The notes below the pieces were generated by a model. That model was given only the letters and a program-made list of their open reading frames with translations. It searched no databases and was not told the origin of the DNA. From positions 1-45,587 of IMG/VR virus record IMGVR_UViG_3300021197_001357: DNA of 45,587 nt; one strand, 5' to 3'. The stretch comes from a virus. Each line of letters opens with the position of its first letter. Position 1 is the first letter of the stretch. The position numbers and the translations under genes were made by a program. This document shows positions 13,101-21,951 of this stretch, piece by piece.

Positions 13101-13683
13101 TCAAAGCATCTTTAGCAACCTCTGATGCTGACTGACGTTGCAGTCCCTTTGAATGCTCGATGCCCTCATCAATAAGTTTGCCAACTCCACCCGCTACAGC
13201 CGTCGCTGCCAAAGCAGGAAGCAGCCCCGCTCCTCCGGTGAGAATGCCAACGCCAGCCGCAGCGCCTAAAGCAATCCCACCCTCTCCTGCAAAATCAACA
13301 AGGTCGTATCGGCTAAAGCCCTTATCTTCTATCGAAAGGGGCACATCTCCGGGCTGACCTACAACTTCTCTTCCCTCTGGAGTTAGGGCATATGTTCCGT
13401 TAAGTCTTTTGAAATAATTACCAGAGCCAACGAGTCCGTCGAGAAAAAGTTGTTTTTCCTCATCTTTCTCAACATTTGCAAAACCGTACCGAATGCCAGC
13501 GTCCTTGACACCAGTGGTGTCGATAATCTGCTCTGCATCTATTTGTTTTTCTAAGACACCCGATTCTTTGAGATAAAAGTCAATAAACTTTTTCTCTTCA
13601 GCGGTGGCCTCTTCGCCCTGTATATCAAACTCGTATACACCGCCGGTCCCGTATTTGTCGTTTATGAGACTTATTTTAGGCAT
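10180..13683 (-). CDS. Large internal virion / DNA-ejection protein (1167 aa)
   Basis: The protein begins MPKISLINDKYGTGGVYEFD. A small globular N-terminal part is followed by a glycine/alanine zipper (GGIALGAAAGVGILTGGAG then LLPALAATAVAGG, about residues 135-170) able to insert in membranes. About 800 residues of charged helix follow, then a second short hydrophobic Gly/Ala patch (ANLGLALGAGLLIDPL) and a Pro/Gln-rich tail ending in repeated P-Q motifs. No enzyme motif is visible. Size, helix content and location between virion genes and the lysis genes fit the largest ejection protein of podoviruses (gp16-like role). Confidence 0.65.
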   Translation of the reverse strand: MPKISLINDKYGTGGVYEFDIQGEEATAEEKKFIDFYLKESGVLEKQIDAEQIIDTTGVKDAGIRYGFANVEKDEEKQLFLDGLVGSGNYFKRLNGTYALTPEGREVVGQPGDVPLSIEDKGFSRYDLVDFAGEGGIALGAAAGVGILTGGAGLLPALAATAVAGGVGKLIDEGIEHSKGLQRQSASEVAKDALTEAAIAGTGEFGGRLLTSFVGRFIKGSTTNAQRAEHRRLLKWAKENDVTYVPDLATVSGKPLLARVQALTEQVLGNKRGPVIRESLETLVQTISRTDGIPIEEAQRTVLGILERSNELAQGAAETVAKDIAGVYGESVEALGERAARAIAGGNREELEAVTKSIAALDNQSMLDLMSGYSVIKNVFNKEVDFLNSPAYRTLMEGKRIPLDDGEFVSPIKFRVSQAEDGVGEVYEPLVVDVSSTLRIIDDLGDQTFPDKSSVKEAYINAFGRDLYEAAKQNQNYISLDDYGQARFRLNSVMNSENNLASRRLEAAPVGRAPVLYRSLTEDFTKSMDDFGRVINQLDDNLTSMTPSEELVNLAATALGREAVVEGPAKTRNVKILRNKLSDIRSTMRALRQMNGVFGAQREIFEDAGLSAIRQRLKQARTVDGNILATDIDHLADIALKNPNDFDKLAKFLSAPLRSREETAKVLEALQGRLTVRGRTQDVAEGLSRLTDDATVAPETIRFGGKTSEEKARNLLGNVMMRRLYTDSVDVVDGVGSVNLVRFAQLADKNRKAMRTIMGDNSSSEFLDIADQIRATYKEFGKDLPPSFNSLMDDVVNRGMNPNDLKRSLRSLKEELKKVTGTTFERSLLDPDSLDLEKAASLMVGGKVPLQTVRATLDRLRDQVGDEGFDAIEQSLKDAGVKKFFSNIAGNGDDVSDISTINPVDAILNFRQLKNMIGTGQKSPTMTRETLEYVFERGGVTGNEAIKSLENLARFAEFQAGRATSGKGTIAGANLGLALGAGLLIDPLTTVSTIAGLGVLSKFFSNPAFVKLLSRPKKESLRLLRQDEKGGIPEKAFLQAWTNLTRTIVDGGEDGSIPMTREEVQAQQEKLDKLLKIDQQPVASKTPTVRKVPPAPARVVSPQQPASPQPVPQPVQRPQAPVVPPQPAAGISSIPTGAQQSAGLASLRRQQQIGLAQPYRGVSAVRV

Positions 13684-13685
13684 TG

Positions 13686-15998
13686 CTAACTATCCAAAAA
13701 TCCGGTGGCGCTTTGTGGATTAGTTGAACTTTGAACTGGAGTCGGGTTGTTAGGATCTTCAAATGTTTTGTAATACCCTCTAAGTCGTTCGACTGTCTTC
13801 ATAATATCCTCCCCTGGTTTAAGTGCTGGAACAAAAGTGTTTGTTAGAGCACTACCCTCAACATCCCTCAGTGCCCGCGCAGCATCGTAAGAACCCAGAA
13901 AATTACCTGTGTCGCTCAGAGCCTTAGTTTGATAACCGCGCAAGATATCTTTTAACTCTTTCGTTGATTGCTGGACTTGCTCAACAGTGGAGAATATTCC
14001 AGCCTTACTAAAGTCAGCAAATCCACCAAGAAGAGCAATAACCCTTACGCGGTCAGCATCAGAAATTGTTCTACCAGACTCACCAAGGAGAACCGGGGCC
14101 AACTGAGCGGCCAAAGTGTTTTGAACAGTTCTGAACCTTACTCTCTTTTCGTAGGCGTTCCTTTCGTCAACGGTTGCATTATCTTTAAGCTCTTCAAGAG
14201 GTTTATACCCGCTGACACTGTTGGTTCTTTGACGAAGAAGTTCTCTGAGTTGGTCATCTGACTTGTCGTTTATGCCTGACACTGAACTAAACATTTCTCT
14301 AATTTTTTCAGCGCCTAATGTATTAAACGCCTTGTCAGCATCAACCCCTTTACCAACACTATTTAAATCCTTGAACGCAATGGCACCCCTCTTTCGAGCC
14401 TCTGCCATAACCTGCCCTGTAGTTACACTGTCACCGCTTAGACCAAGAAAACTTTTTATTTGACCGAAACCCGCCCCAATAACATTTGTGGCTCCGGGAA
14501 CGTCTGTCGCTAAATTTTCCAGTTCTGTCGCTAAACCAATGGATCGGGCTGAATCTCTTAGTAGGCCATCCAGCATACTTGCTTGGCCCCTCAGTTCTGC
14601 AACGACACTAACCTCTTCGATTTTACCGGTACTTGGATTGATGCCCCTGTACTTGATGCCCTTTGTTGGATTGTTAGGGTCAACAGCAGAAGGAATATCG
14701 ATATCAGCGGACCCGAAGTAATCGGTAACTCGCTTATCAAATAATTCTTGAGCCTTAGTTCCTGCCTTCGATCTATACGCAGCCTTTGCAGCCTGAGTCG
14801 TCATTGAAGACTTTAGAAAGTCCATCGGAACTACTGGTAGGCCAGCCTCAGCAGCTTCGTCTAGTTGCCTTGCGTTCATTCTGTAAAAAGATGCTCCGGC
14901 GTTACCGTTTTTATCAAAACCACCATCCCAAACAACAGCCCACGTTTTATTTTTGGCATAGGCGTCCGCTACTTTTTTCTCACCTAGAACAGTTGACACT
15001 AGCGAAGAGTCAATAGCCCGTTCTTTAGCGTCAAGAGCAAGTTTTGCTTTCAAAGCGCCTTCGCCCGCAGAACCAGCAGAACGAGCAAGCGCATTAAAGA
15101 CGCTTTCTCCGGGGGCCCTCTGAGCGCCCATCAAGGAAAGGCTAAACGCAATTCCGGGGGCAGCTTTTTCCATGTCACTTAGGTTGAGGCCAAAAGTAGT
15201 CTTTAACTCGTTAAGCCTTTCTGTCTCGTTAAACTGAGCATCTGCACTACCCATAATATCTGCAATTGTCTTCCCATCTTTGCCTTTAACAAGAGAGGCT
15301 TCCTGTGAAAGATCACTTGATTTGGCCGCAGCAGCAGCTTCTTCTGCACTCGACGGAGCGCCAGTTGCTTGACGAAGAGCCTCTTCTTCCGGGGAACTTA
15401 CGGATGCAACAGCTTGAGAAGCCTCAGCGGTTTCAGCAGCTTGCTCAGCCTGAGCAGCCTTGGCTTTCTCAACGGGCGTTGTTGGTGGCCTACGAACTCC
15501 ACCACTAAGAGCGTCGGCAGCGCGTTGCGCTTGAGTTCTGGCTAGGTCAGCTTGAGCGTTAGCTTGAGCTTCGGCTTCGGCTTGGGCCGATTGTTGAGCG
15601 GCCTTTTCTATCCCTGCCGGAGTTGGAACCTCTGTCCTTGCACGCTTCGCAAATGGTTCACCAATATATTTGTTGTATCCACGGACCAATCCCATGATCC
15701 CCCTCGGGATTACGGTGGCGGGGTCAATTATTTTACCAACTGTGCGTATATCACGAGCTAATTGGGTTTCTGTGTCTGGTTGATCCTGTGGGCCAAACCT
15801 AAAGTTGCGCTGAAGGAGGTTGTCACGGTCTTCCAATGCTTGAGTCAGACCACTTGCCAAGCCTCTCCGCTCTTCTTGACTTTCGGACAGCAACCTTCTC
15901 CCGAGCGGTCGCCCCAGTCTGGGCCCCAGCATCACTTTAGGACTTCCCCCTGTCTGCAACATCAGGGTCGGGATGCCTTTTCTGCGGTGAGCTTTCAT
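13686..15998 (-). CDS. Internal virion protein (770 aa)
   Basis: ATG 15998 has AGGG eight bases upstream. The N-terminus is basic (MKAHRRKGIPTLML), followed by an Ala/Gln/Glu-rich stretch (about 125-230, e.g. QSAQAEAEAQANAQADLART) and then a long helical region with no recognisable domain. The composition is like podovirus ejection proteins and unlike enzymes. It lies between two similar genes, so 10180-18429 reads as one ejection-protein cassette of four genes. Confidence 0.6.
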   Translation of the reverse strand: MKAHRRKGIPTLMLQTGGSPKVMLGPRLGRPLGRRLLSESQEERRGLASGLTQALEDRDNLLQRNFRFGPQDQPDTETQLARDIRTVGKIIDPATVIPRGIMGLVRGYNKYIGEPFAKRARTEVPTPAGIEKAAQQSAQAEAEAQANAQADLARTQAQRAADALSGGVRRPPTTPVEKAKAAQAEQAAETAEASQAVASVSSPEEEALRQATGAPSSAEEAAAAAKSSDLSQEASLVKGKDGKTIADIMGSADAQFNETERLNELKTTFGLNLSDMEKAAPGIAFSLSLMGAQRAPGESVFNALARSAGSAGEGALKAKLALDAKERAIDSSLVSTVLGEKKVADAYAKNKTWAVVWDGGFDKNGNAGASFYRMNARQLDEAAEAGLPVVPMDFLKSSMTTQAAKAAYRSKAGTKAQELFDKRVTDYFGSADIDIPSAVDPNNPTKGIKYRGINPSTGKIEEVSVVAELRGQASMLDGLLRDSARSIGLATELENLATDVPGATNVIGAGFGQIKSFLGLSGDSVTTGQVMAEARKRGAIAFKDLNSVGKGVDADKAFNTLGAEKIREMFSSVSGINDKSDDQLRELLRQRTNSVSGYKPLEELKDNATVDERNAYEKRVRFRTVQNTLAAQLAPVLLGESGRTISDADRVRVIALLGGFADFSKAGIFSTVEQVQQSTKELKDILRGYQTKALSDTGNFLGSYDAARALRDVEGSALTNTFVPALKPGEDIMKTVERLRGYYKTFEDPNNPTPVQSSTNPQSATGFLDS

Positions 15999-16000
15999 CG

Positions 16001-17041
16001 CTATGACCCTGCCTTAGTGCCAAAGCCCATGGAGGTGCCTAATGCCCCTGCTTTTCCAGTGAACGGGTTGTAAATCTGAAGACCCAAGGTTCCAAGGCCA
16101 GCCAATTGCGCCAAGCCAAATGGTTGCGCTTGAGGTGTAGTGGTCCTGCTCACGCTTGTCCCTCCCGCTTGAGGAACTCCAGTCAGAACATCCCTCACGA
16201 ATCCAATCCGAGAGAATGGATCTTGCAACTGGGCAACACGCTGCGCCCTCTGAGCATCTTGCTGGGCCTGTAGCTGGCTCTGCTGTTGACCACCAAGGCT
16301 AGAGAGAAGCTGGATGTCTGTCATGTCTGCATCCCTTTGAATGCCGCCAAGACGAAGAACGTCCCCGCCAATATCTCTAATAGCACTGCCAAGCTGCGGA
16401 TATCGCATAGCAATATCCCCAAGAAGGGACTGAAGGCCCTGCTGGCGAGTAAACTGCTGACCAAACTCCTGTTGAGCCTGACCCATGGCTTGTTGATAGC
16501 CCTGATATCGCAAGTTGGACAGTTGTTGATTTAGTAGATCATCATACCGTCGCTCAACACGCTCACGCGCCCTGTCTGCCCCAGAGCCGCCGAAGGCACC
16601 AGCCTGACCCGCAAGCTGAGAAGAAACATTTCCAAGAGCCTCTTCGCGTTGCCGACCAATATCTTGTTGAATTTGCTGAACAACTTGTTGCTCAAAGGGA
16701 TTAAAGAAATCTTGAGCAGAAGCTGGGTCGAACTTGTACTGCTCCGGAGCAAGTAACCCTTGAATACCCGCTTGAGTTGACCCAAGCCCGGTTAATGCTT
16801 TTTGAATAGCAGCCTGTTGCTGCGGAACAAAGTCAGCGGCTTGTTGAATGTAGGGGTCAAGACCGCCCACAGCCTGTTCTCCGCGCTGCATCGCTTGCAG
16901 TTGGAGCGGGGAGAACCCTGCGACAGGAATGTCCGGAACAGGAATTGGGCTTTTAGCAGCCTGACGGGCCTCTTCCAAAAGGAGGCGTGTTTCTTCCTCA
17001 ACAAAAGGAGCAAGGCTTGAGCCTGATACAGCAATAGACAT
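16001..17041 (-). CDS. Gln/Ala-rich internal virion protein (346 aa)
   Basis: The start ATG overlaps the upstream stop (TAATG), with GGAG six bases before it. The sequence is extremely glutamine-rich (QQDIGRQREEALGNVSSQLA, QQQSQLQAQQDAQRAQRVAQ) with a conserved-looking GQAGAFGGSGADRARERVE segment in the middle. Proteins with that GAFGGSR-like motif are common ejection proteins of marine podoviruses, from memory. No catalytic motif. Confidence 0.6.
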   Translation of the reverse strand: MSIAVSGSSLAPFVEEETRLLLEEARQAAKSPIPVPDIPVAGFSPLQLQAMQRGEQAVGGLDPYIQQAADFVPQQQAAIQKALTGLGSTQAGIQGLLAPEQYKFDPASAQDFFNPFEQQVVQQIQQDIGRQREEALGNVSSQLAGQAGAFGGSGADRARERVERRYDDLLNQQLSNLRYQGYQQAMGQAQQEFGQQFTRQQGLQSLLGDIAMRYPQLGSAIRDIGGDVLRLGGIQRDADMTDIQLLSSLGGQQQSQLQAQQDAQRAQRVAQLQDPFSRIGFVRDVLTGVPQAGGTSVSRTTTPQAQPFGLAQLAGLGTLGLQIYNPFTGKAGALGTSMGFGTKAGS

Positions 17042-18429
17042 TACGCTCTCCGCTCAAGTTGGTCCATCATGGCGTACATTCGGTCGGTGCCAAGATCGAC
17101 ACTACCTCCTCCAGCACCCTTGACAGCGTCCGCCGTGAAAACAAATTCGTTATTGGAAAGCATGGCCGGTACAAGATCGTCCGTTTCCCCACCCAAACCA
17201 GAAACCCGTCCAGAGCGACGGGGGAAGCCCTGCTGAGCAATCATCTGATCTCTCAAGTCAGACAACCCACCGCCTCTTGCGGCACTAACAGTTCCCGGCA
17301 TGGAGGGAGGATCAGCTTGTCGCGGGGCCATGGGTAATGAAGGACGGCTGGGAGAGTTCAACATCTTATCGATCTCAGCCTCTAACAGATCTTTTCTTTC
17401 TTTTAGCTCAGGAATGTTGGCCCCCTCACGAGCCATTTGACCTACGATGCCTGATATTTGTTTATTGATCTGGTTAATTCGACCAGCCCGCTGACCAACG
17501 GTCATTGTGGGGGTTGCTGCCGGAGACTTGTTTAGAGCAGCAGCGGCTACCGCAGGGCTCCCTCCCTCTGCCATGGGAACTCCACGGCGGAGACCCTCCA
17601 TCCGCACAGGGGGGGTCGCTGGAAGTCTGAAGCTAAGACGCAATTTTCTAATGTCGTCAGCCGTCGCCTCACTACCTAGCGTTTCTCGCGCTAACAAATA
17701 GTCTGAATATGTTTTTTCATCCTCAAACTCCTGCTTTTCAGCGCCAGAGCCGGAGAACAATGAAAATGCTGCTATACCAAGCCCTGCTGCTGGAAGGGGG
17801 TATTTTTTTACTAACCCGAGTGCTTTGCCGAATAAACCTTCAGACACCCCAGGGGCCGTATAGCCCCCTTGAGTGGCCGCGTCCATTGCCCCCTGAACTC
17901 CCGCTCCTGCCGGTGTAGCTGAACCGGGAAGAAGCCCACCTATACCGGGGATTCCGCTAACATAGTTTTGCATTCCGGTTTTCAGACCAGGGAAAGCCAT
18001 GTTGGCTCCGTAACCCGCAACACCTCCAAGCGCCGCCGCAGTTAACGCTTGTTTGGGGCTGGCCCCTCCAGCCAAAGAACCAATGCCAGACCCAATAGCC
18101 GCGCCCGTTGGGCCTCCGACCATAAAGCCAATAGCGCCGCCCACAGGGGCTGCTATCTTCTTAACTAAACGAGAAATCTTTTTGAAGAAAAACTCAGGTT
18201 GACCAGTAATCGGGTTGATGCTGTTTAAGTTGTTGCCGACCACGTATCTGCTTGGCTCGTCAATACCCATAGCCTTCATCTGGGCAAACAGGGCACCCTT
18301 GAGAACAGGATTGGCGTTCAAGACATCCCCCGGAACCACAGTCTCGCCTTCTGCGGCGTGAATCATGTAGGTGTCTTCGTATCTACCAAGAGCCGCCAAA
18401 TTATCGGCTAAATTTTGAATTGGAGTCAT
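17041..18429 (-). CDS. Virion protein with glycine-zipper segment (462 aa)
   Basis: ATG 18429 has GAGG about ten bases upstream. The N-terminal part contains MIHAAEGETVVPGDVLNANP and YVVGNNLNSINPITGQPEFF, a pairing I associate with marine phage virion proteins. A glycine-zipper membrane-active stretch (GGAIGFMVGGPTGAAIGSGI) follows at about residues 97-120, then a disordered Met/Pro/Gly region. The C-terminal LVPAMLSNNEFVFTADAVKG block repeats the style of the N-terminal segment. Probably an ejection or portal-vertex protein. Confidence 0.6.
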   Translation of the reverse strand: MTPIQNLADNLAALGRYEDTYMIHAAEGETVVPGDVLNANPVLKGALFAQMKAMGIDEPSRYVVGNNLNSINPITGQPEFFFKKISRLVKKIAAPVGGAIGFMVGGPTGAAIGSGIGSLAGGASPKQALTAAALGGVAGYGANMAFPGLKTGMQNYVSGIPGIGGLLPGSATPAGAGVQGAMDAATQGGYTAPGVSEGLFGKALGLVKKYPLPAAGLGIAAFSLFSGSGAEKQEFEDEKTYSDYLLARETLGSEATADDIRKLRLSFRLPATPPVRMEGLRRGVPMAEGGSPAVAAAALNKSPAATPTMTVGQRAGRINQINKQISGIVGQMAREGANIPELKERKDLLEAEIDKMLNSPSRPSLPMAPRQADPPSMPGTVSAARGGGLSDLRDQMIAQQGFPRRSGRVSGLGGETDDLVPAMLSNNEFVFTADAVKGAGGGSVDLGTDRMYAMMDQLERRA

Positions 18430-18431
18430 GG

Positions 18432-18791
18432 TCAGGTAACCTCAAGTGCAGCCATAGTAACATGAAAAATGTTTGCAGCAGAAGGAGTAACTTTTAGAGC
18501 ATCTGCCTCTTCAAGCACAATAATTGACTGCCCGTCCGCTGTACTTGCAGTGTTCTGACCCAGCATTTCCTGGGAGATGCCAGCCCCAATACTTACATTA
18601 TTTAAGAAATTGTATGTTGCTGAAGCACTACTATCTGTAATCTGCATGGTAATAGTTGCAGCAGTTCCTGTGGTTACGTTAGTGACGCGCACGGACTTGA
18701 CCACTGCGCTTGTCACAGCGGGGGCCGTGTAGACCGTAGCGGAGCCCGTAGCGGTAAGGCTAGCAAAGCTATTTCTGTAAGTATTTGCCAT
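18432..18791 (-). CDS. Small virion beta-protein (119 aa)
   Basis: Alternating hydrophobic strands rich in Thr, Ala and Val (TGSATVYTAPAVTSAVVKSV, TAATITMQITDS) suggest a beta-sandwich such as a fibre-head or decoration protein. No signal peptide. Packed between ejection and adaptor genes. No specific family is recognised. Confidence 0.6.
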   Translation of the reverse strand: MANTYRNSFASLTATGSATVYTAPAVTSAVVKSVRVTNVTTGTAATITMQITDSSASATYNFLNNVSIGAGISQEMLGQNTASTADGQSIIVLEEADALKVTPSAANIFHVTMAALEVT

Positions 18792-18797
18792 CGAGCC

Positions 18798-19046
18798 TTA
18801 CCATTTTTTACAGGACCAGTACCGGGGCGTCAGAATGTCTTTCGCGGTGTCGCACTTGTGCCTTGCTCTAAAAGACTTGCGTCTAGCTGGAATGCTCTTC
18901 TTTATTTTCATATTAGGGTCGCCAAACCTAACAAGTTTCTCTTTCCCAGCCTTGTTTCGCGCTGCAACAGCAAATTTTTTTGGCTTGCCAGGAGTTCTTT
19001 TAGGCTTGTTGTAGCCAGAAAACCGCTCACCTCTAAATGTAATCAT
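18798..19046 (-). CDS. Conserved basic phage protein with FRARHxCD / RYWSCKxW motif
   Basis: The protein has 82 residues. KKFAVAARN...VRFGDPNMKIKKSIPARRKS and FRARHKCDTAKDILTPRYWS then CKKW is a strongly conserved motif of short phage proteins, found alone or joined to head-maturation proteins, from memory. The paired Cys/His suggest a zinc site, and the high positive charge suggests nucleic-acid contact. Its biochemical role is not established. Confidence 0.7.
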   Translation of the reverse strand: MITFRGERFSGYNKPKRTPGKPKKFAVAARNKAGKEKLVRFGDPNMKIKKSIPARRKSFRARHKCDTAKDILTPRYWSCKKW

Positions 19047-19050
19047 AGCT

Positions 19051-19224
19051 CTACCCTAAAAACCAAGACTGAGCTTCAGACTGGTTCCTTATTTCCTGGG
19101 GTGTCTTAATACTTCCAAGAATTAACTCTAGGGAATTTATTAGAGCCGAAAACGTATTAACGTCGTAAATATCCGGAGCAGCCGGGAGCCGCGACTTAGT
19201 CAGCACTTGTTCTAATTTACTCAT
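19051..19224 (-). CDS. Small unknown virion-region protein
   Basis: The protein has 57 residues from ATG 19224, which overlaps the upstream stop (ATGA). MSKLEQVLTKSRLPAAPDIY then DVNTFSALINSLELILGSIK is mostly helix and ends QSWFLG. Coupled translation with the gp10-like gene suggests a structural partner. No family recognised. Confidence 0.5.
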   Translation of the reverse strand: MSKLEQVLTKSRLPAAPDIYDVNTFSALINSLELILGSIKTPQEIRNQSEAQSWFLG

Positions 19225-21095
19225 CGCTGACCATCCTGCTGGATGTCCAACCTGTTGGTTCCTAGTCGCCAAGCAACATCAATCGTGTTTGACTCGACCC
19301 TCAAAGCAACTTGTCTTGCCCTGCCGCGAATGTTTTGTTGACCACTGGTTGCCCCAACGCTTGCAGTTGCCTTCGTTGACAGAGTGTCGCCGGGAGCATT
19401 CCTTCCCTTGATTGTGTAAGTTGCTGTTGGACCGCTAGCTGTACCTATAAACGTAATGTCGGGAATAAGCCTCTTAAAGAAGACAAACTGCTGACCATCA
19501 GTCGTATCAATATCGCTGCTTTCAACGTGAGCCGCAATTGCAGAGCCGTCATCTGAAAAACCAAGCTCGTGATAGTAAAGACGGTTATCTGTTCCTGCCG
19601 CTATTGGGTAAGCGTAAAGACCACTTTCAATCCAAGCAGTTCTATTAAACGTGCCGATTGTCCAAATTTTTTGACTAAAATCGTAAGTCACATACTTGTC
19701 AATGTCGTCACTGGCAGCACTCGGGTAAAACCAAGTGATCTCGTTGTGGTTCTTATTAAACCCAGCAACAATTTTTTCAGACTGATTTAAGTTTATGTCT
19801 TGAAAAACGTAATCTCTAACAGTACACGGGATGGCCTGAACTCTACCGGTGTATGCGTAGAACTCCTCGGTATCCATCCAAAACACAGCGTTGTCAGCAG
19901 ACACAGCAGCGTTGGGGCCAATTATGCTAGGCCCGATACTCGCAACCTCAAACCTGTAAACGAGGTCACCTCCAACAAATTGCATTGAGTAAACGCAACT
20001 GTCTGTCCAAAGTAATATTTCTTTTTGAGTTTCAAATGCAGTAATTATCGAGGAGCCATTTGAAAGAAGCTGTCTGCCAGCATTGTTTTCGAGCGTTGGC
20101 GTCCAATTTGTTTCTGACTCAAAGTCGGTGTACCGCACAAGCATAGGATCTTGTTCGCTTGAGCCAATCTCGTTACAGCCGAAGCTAATAATCTGCCGCT
20201 GTTGATTGCTTACAATTATCTTTCGACTAACAGTCGGAACATTGCTTGCCCCTCCTAGAGAGCTTAACAATACTCCGCGAGTAGCCACTCCAGCACTTGT
20301 GTCCCAGTAGTAAATTGGACCGTCCCTAACATTAAAGACAAGGTCTTCGCCCCAAGTGTCTTCCGACCAAAGACGAAGAATGTCACCAATTGCCAAACTG
20401 GAGGCTGCGGAACCCCAGGTTCCCCTACTCCAAGCCCCAGCGCCCCAACCAGTGCCCGAAACAGTAGTGTCAAGGCCGACGTTAATTTGGTAAGTGCCAA
20501 CCGTTGATCCACCTCCGTTTCCGGTGTCAGATGCGTTTGCAGCGACAAGCGTTGGGTCTAGGGCACCGTTAACCGTAATGGATGCTATCGTTGATACTTC
20601 GCGGGCGGAGATAGTGTATGAGTTGACGTTAACAACTGAAATTATGTTGTATTCTTGATTTAGCCGCGCAGCCGTTATAGTGCCGCCAAGAGTTGCCGCA
20701 CCGCTGAATGTAACGAAGTCCCCTACATCCGCTCCGTGGTCTGTGTCAGTAACTGTTATTGTTGATTGTCCGTTTGTCGCAGAAAAGGTTACGTCCCCGG
20801 CAGACGTTGTACTCCTTATTGGAGTAATGTCGTAATACCCATCACCTTCATCAATGTAGTATTTGATGTTAGTACCGACAGAAATGTATTTATCGCCGTC
20901 TAGGGCAACCCACGGATGGAGAGATCTGCACGAGCCCAAAAACGTATTAGGGCCTTTTTTCTCCCAACCCCCAATAACTTCGGGAAGTCCGTTGTTAAAA
21001 CGAATCTTATTTGAATCAGACCAACCTCCCTCATTAGTGTAGTCGGTCTGGTCTTTATTAATTCCGGGGCGAAATTTTAATGAAAAAAGAGGCAT
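19221..21095 (-). CDS. P22 gp10-like DNA-stabilisation / tail hub protein
   Basis: The protein has 624 residues. It starts MPLFSLKFRPGINKDQTDYT with NEGGWSDSNKIRFNNGLPEV, the canonical opening of phage stabilisation proteins (gp10 of P22 and relatives), where a GW...RF/Y...G pattern marks a beta-propeller. Repeated blades appear as W-x-D/N motifs (NVRDGPIYYWDTS, YDFSQKIWTIG, DNRLYYHELG). A Thr/Ser-rich insertion at about 95-220 (TVTDTDHGADVGDFVTFSGA) is an added beta domain. It would close the portal channel and attach the tail spike or fibre. Confidence 0.75.
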   Translation of the reverse strand: MPLFSLKFRPGINKDQTDYTNEGGWSDSNKIRFNNGLPEVIGGWEKKGPNTFLGSCRSLHPWVALDGDKYISVGTNIKYYIDEGDGYYDITPIRSTTSAGDVTFSATNGQSTITVTDTDHGADVGDFVTFSGAATLGGTITAARLNQEYNIISVVNVNSYTISAREVSTIASITVNGALDPTLVAANASDTGNGGGSTVGTYQINVGLDTTVSGTGWGAGAWSRGTWGSAASSLAIGDILRLWSEDTWGEDLVFNVRDGPIYYWDTSAGVATRGVLLSSLGGASNVPTVSRKIIVSNQQRQIISFGCNEIGSSEQDPMLVRYTDFESETNWTPTLENNAGRQLLSNGSSIITAFETQKEILLWTDSCVYSMQFVGGDLVYRFEVASIGPSIIGPNAAVSADNAVFWMDTEEFYAYTGRVQAIPCTVRDYVFQDINLNQSEKIVAGFNKNHNEITWFYPSAASDDIDKYVTYDFSQKIWTIGTFNRTAWIESGLYAYPIAAGTDNRLYYHELGFSDDGSAIAAHVESSDIDTTDGQQFVFFKRLIPDITFIGTASGPTATYTIKGRNAPGDTLSTKATASVGATSGQQNIRGRARQVALRVESNTIDVAWRLGTNRLDIQQDGQR

Positions 21096-21097
21096 AG

Positions 21098-21532
21098 CTA
21101 TGCGCCCACCAAACTACCGGGAGCAATTAACACCTCCCAAGAATTTCCGCTTGACAGTGACTTCCAGTTCATTGTTTTTAGATCTAAATATTTAAGCGAC
21201 CATTCGCCATCGGCTCTGTAAGTAAGATTAAACATTGAGCCGTCCTCTAAAAAACCAACTATACCACCGGGATTGTGCTGAAACTTGTTTCCGGTGCCAA
21301 CAACGCAGATTATTTTTGGTTGACCTTTTATGGTCATTAAAAATGTCCAAGAACCTGAACTTGAAGCGTAAATAGTCACATAGCTTTGAGACTTGTAGTC
21401 AACACCGTATCCAACCTGTTGTTCACCGTAATTCTGGATAGCCCTTTCAAGTGCAACTTTAGGCGCACATGATTGTGCTTGAGCGGTGCCCGCTAAAAGC
21501 GCGAACAGCACTATGAGCGTTACCCCAAACAT
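21098..21532 (-). CDS. Exported small protein with signal peptide
   Basis: The protein has 144 residues. MFGVTLIVLFALLAGTAQAQ is a clear Sec signal with an AQA cleavage site. The mature part has two cysteines (SCAPKVALER, IICVVGTG) and beta strands (SGSWTFLMTIKGQP, WSLKYLDLKTMNW). A secreted protein within a virion operon is unusual: it may act in the periplasm at superinfection or lysis. Overlaps the chaperone gene by one base. Confidence 0.65.
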   Translation of the reverse strand: MFGVTLIVLFALLAGTAQAQSCAPKVALERAIQNYGEQQVGYGVDYKSQSYVTIYASSSGSWTFLMTIKGQPKIICVVGTGNKFQHNPGGIVGFLEDGSMFNLTYRADGEWSLKYLDLKTMNWKSLSSGNSWEVLIAPGSLVGA

Positions 21533-21951
21533 TACTCAGGCATTGAAGGCCAAGAGGGAGCGGATGGATCAGAAGTGTTTGCGGGTAGGTTTCTCAAAGC
21601 AGTCCGGTACGTCACCCACGCTGATGGGACATCTCCACCAGCCTCCTGCGCTTTCACGACAACCCAGTCGCAATCAGCGAGGAGAGCGTCACGCTTTTCT
21701 CTCAGCGCAGCCCACTCCTCTGTATCGTAGCGCGACTTTAGCCACTTGTGAGTGCGGAGATCGACCTCGTCAGTGTCAATTTCTTCGTAGACTGTGGCTG
21801 CGGCTGGATAAGATTTCGCCTTTGTCTCCTGACCAGTATCTTTGTCGTACTCGGCTGGGGTCGCAGCTGCCTCCATCAATTTGGTGATGGTGATTGCTGG
21901 ATTGAGCGATGTAATGACCGCTCCATCAGCGGTGACGATGCGATTATTCAT
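21532..21951 (-). CDS. Tail fibre assembly chaperone-like protein
   Basis: The protein has 139 residues. LREKRDALLADCDWVVVKAQ then WVTYRTALRNLPAN and a WPSMPE end match the C-terminal pattern of phage tail assembly chaperones (R-D-LL-SDW...W..YRQ.LRD.P....WP..P). It would fold or load the tail fibre encoded directly upstream, whose stop overlaps its ATG by 8 nt. Confidence 0.75.
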   Translation of the reverse strand: MNNRIVTADGAVITSLNPAITITKLMEAAATPAEYDKDTGQETKAKSYPAAATVYEEIDTDEVDLRTHKWLKSRYDTEEWAALREKRDALLADCDWVVVKAQEAGGDVPSAWVTYRTALRNLPANTSDPSAPSWPSMPE

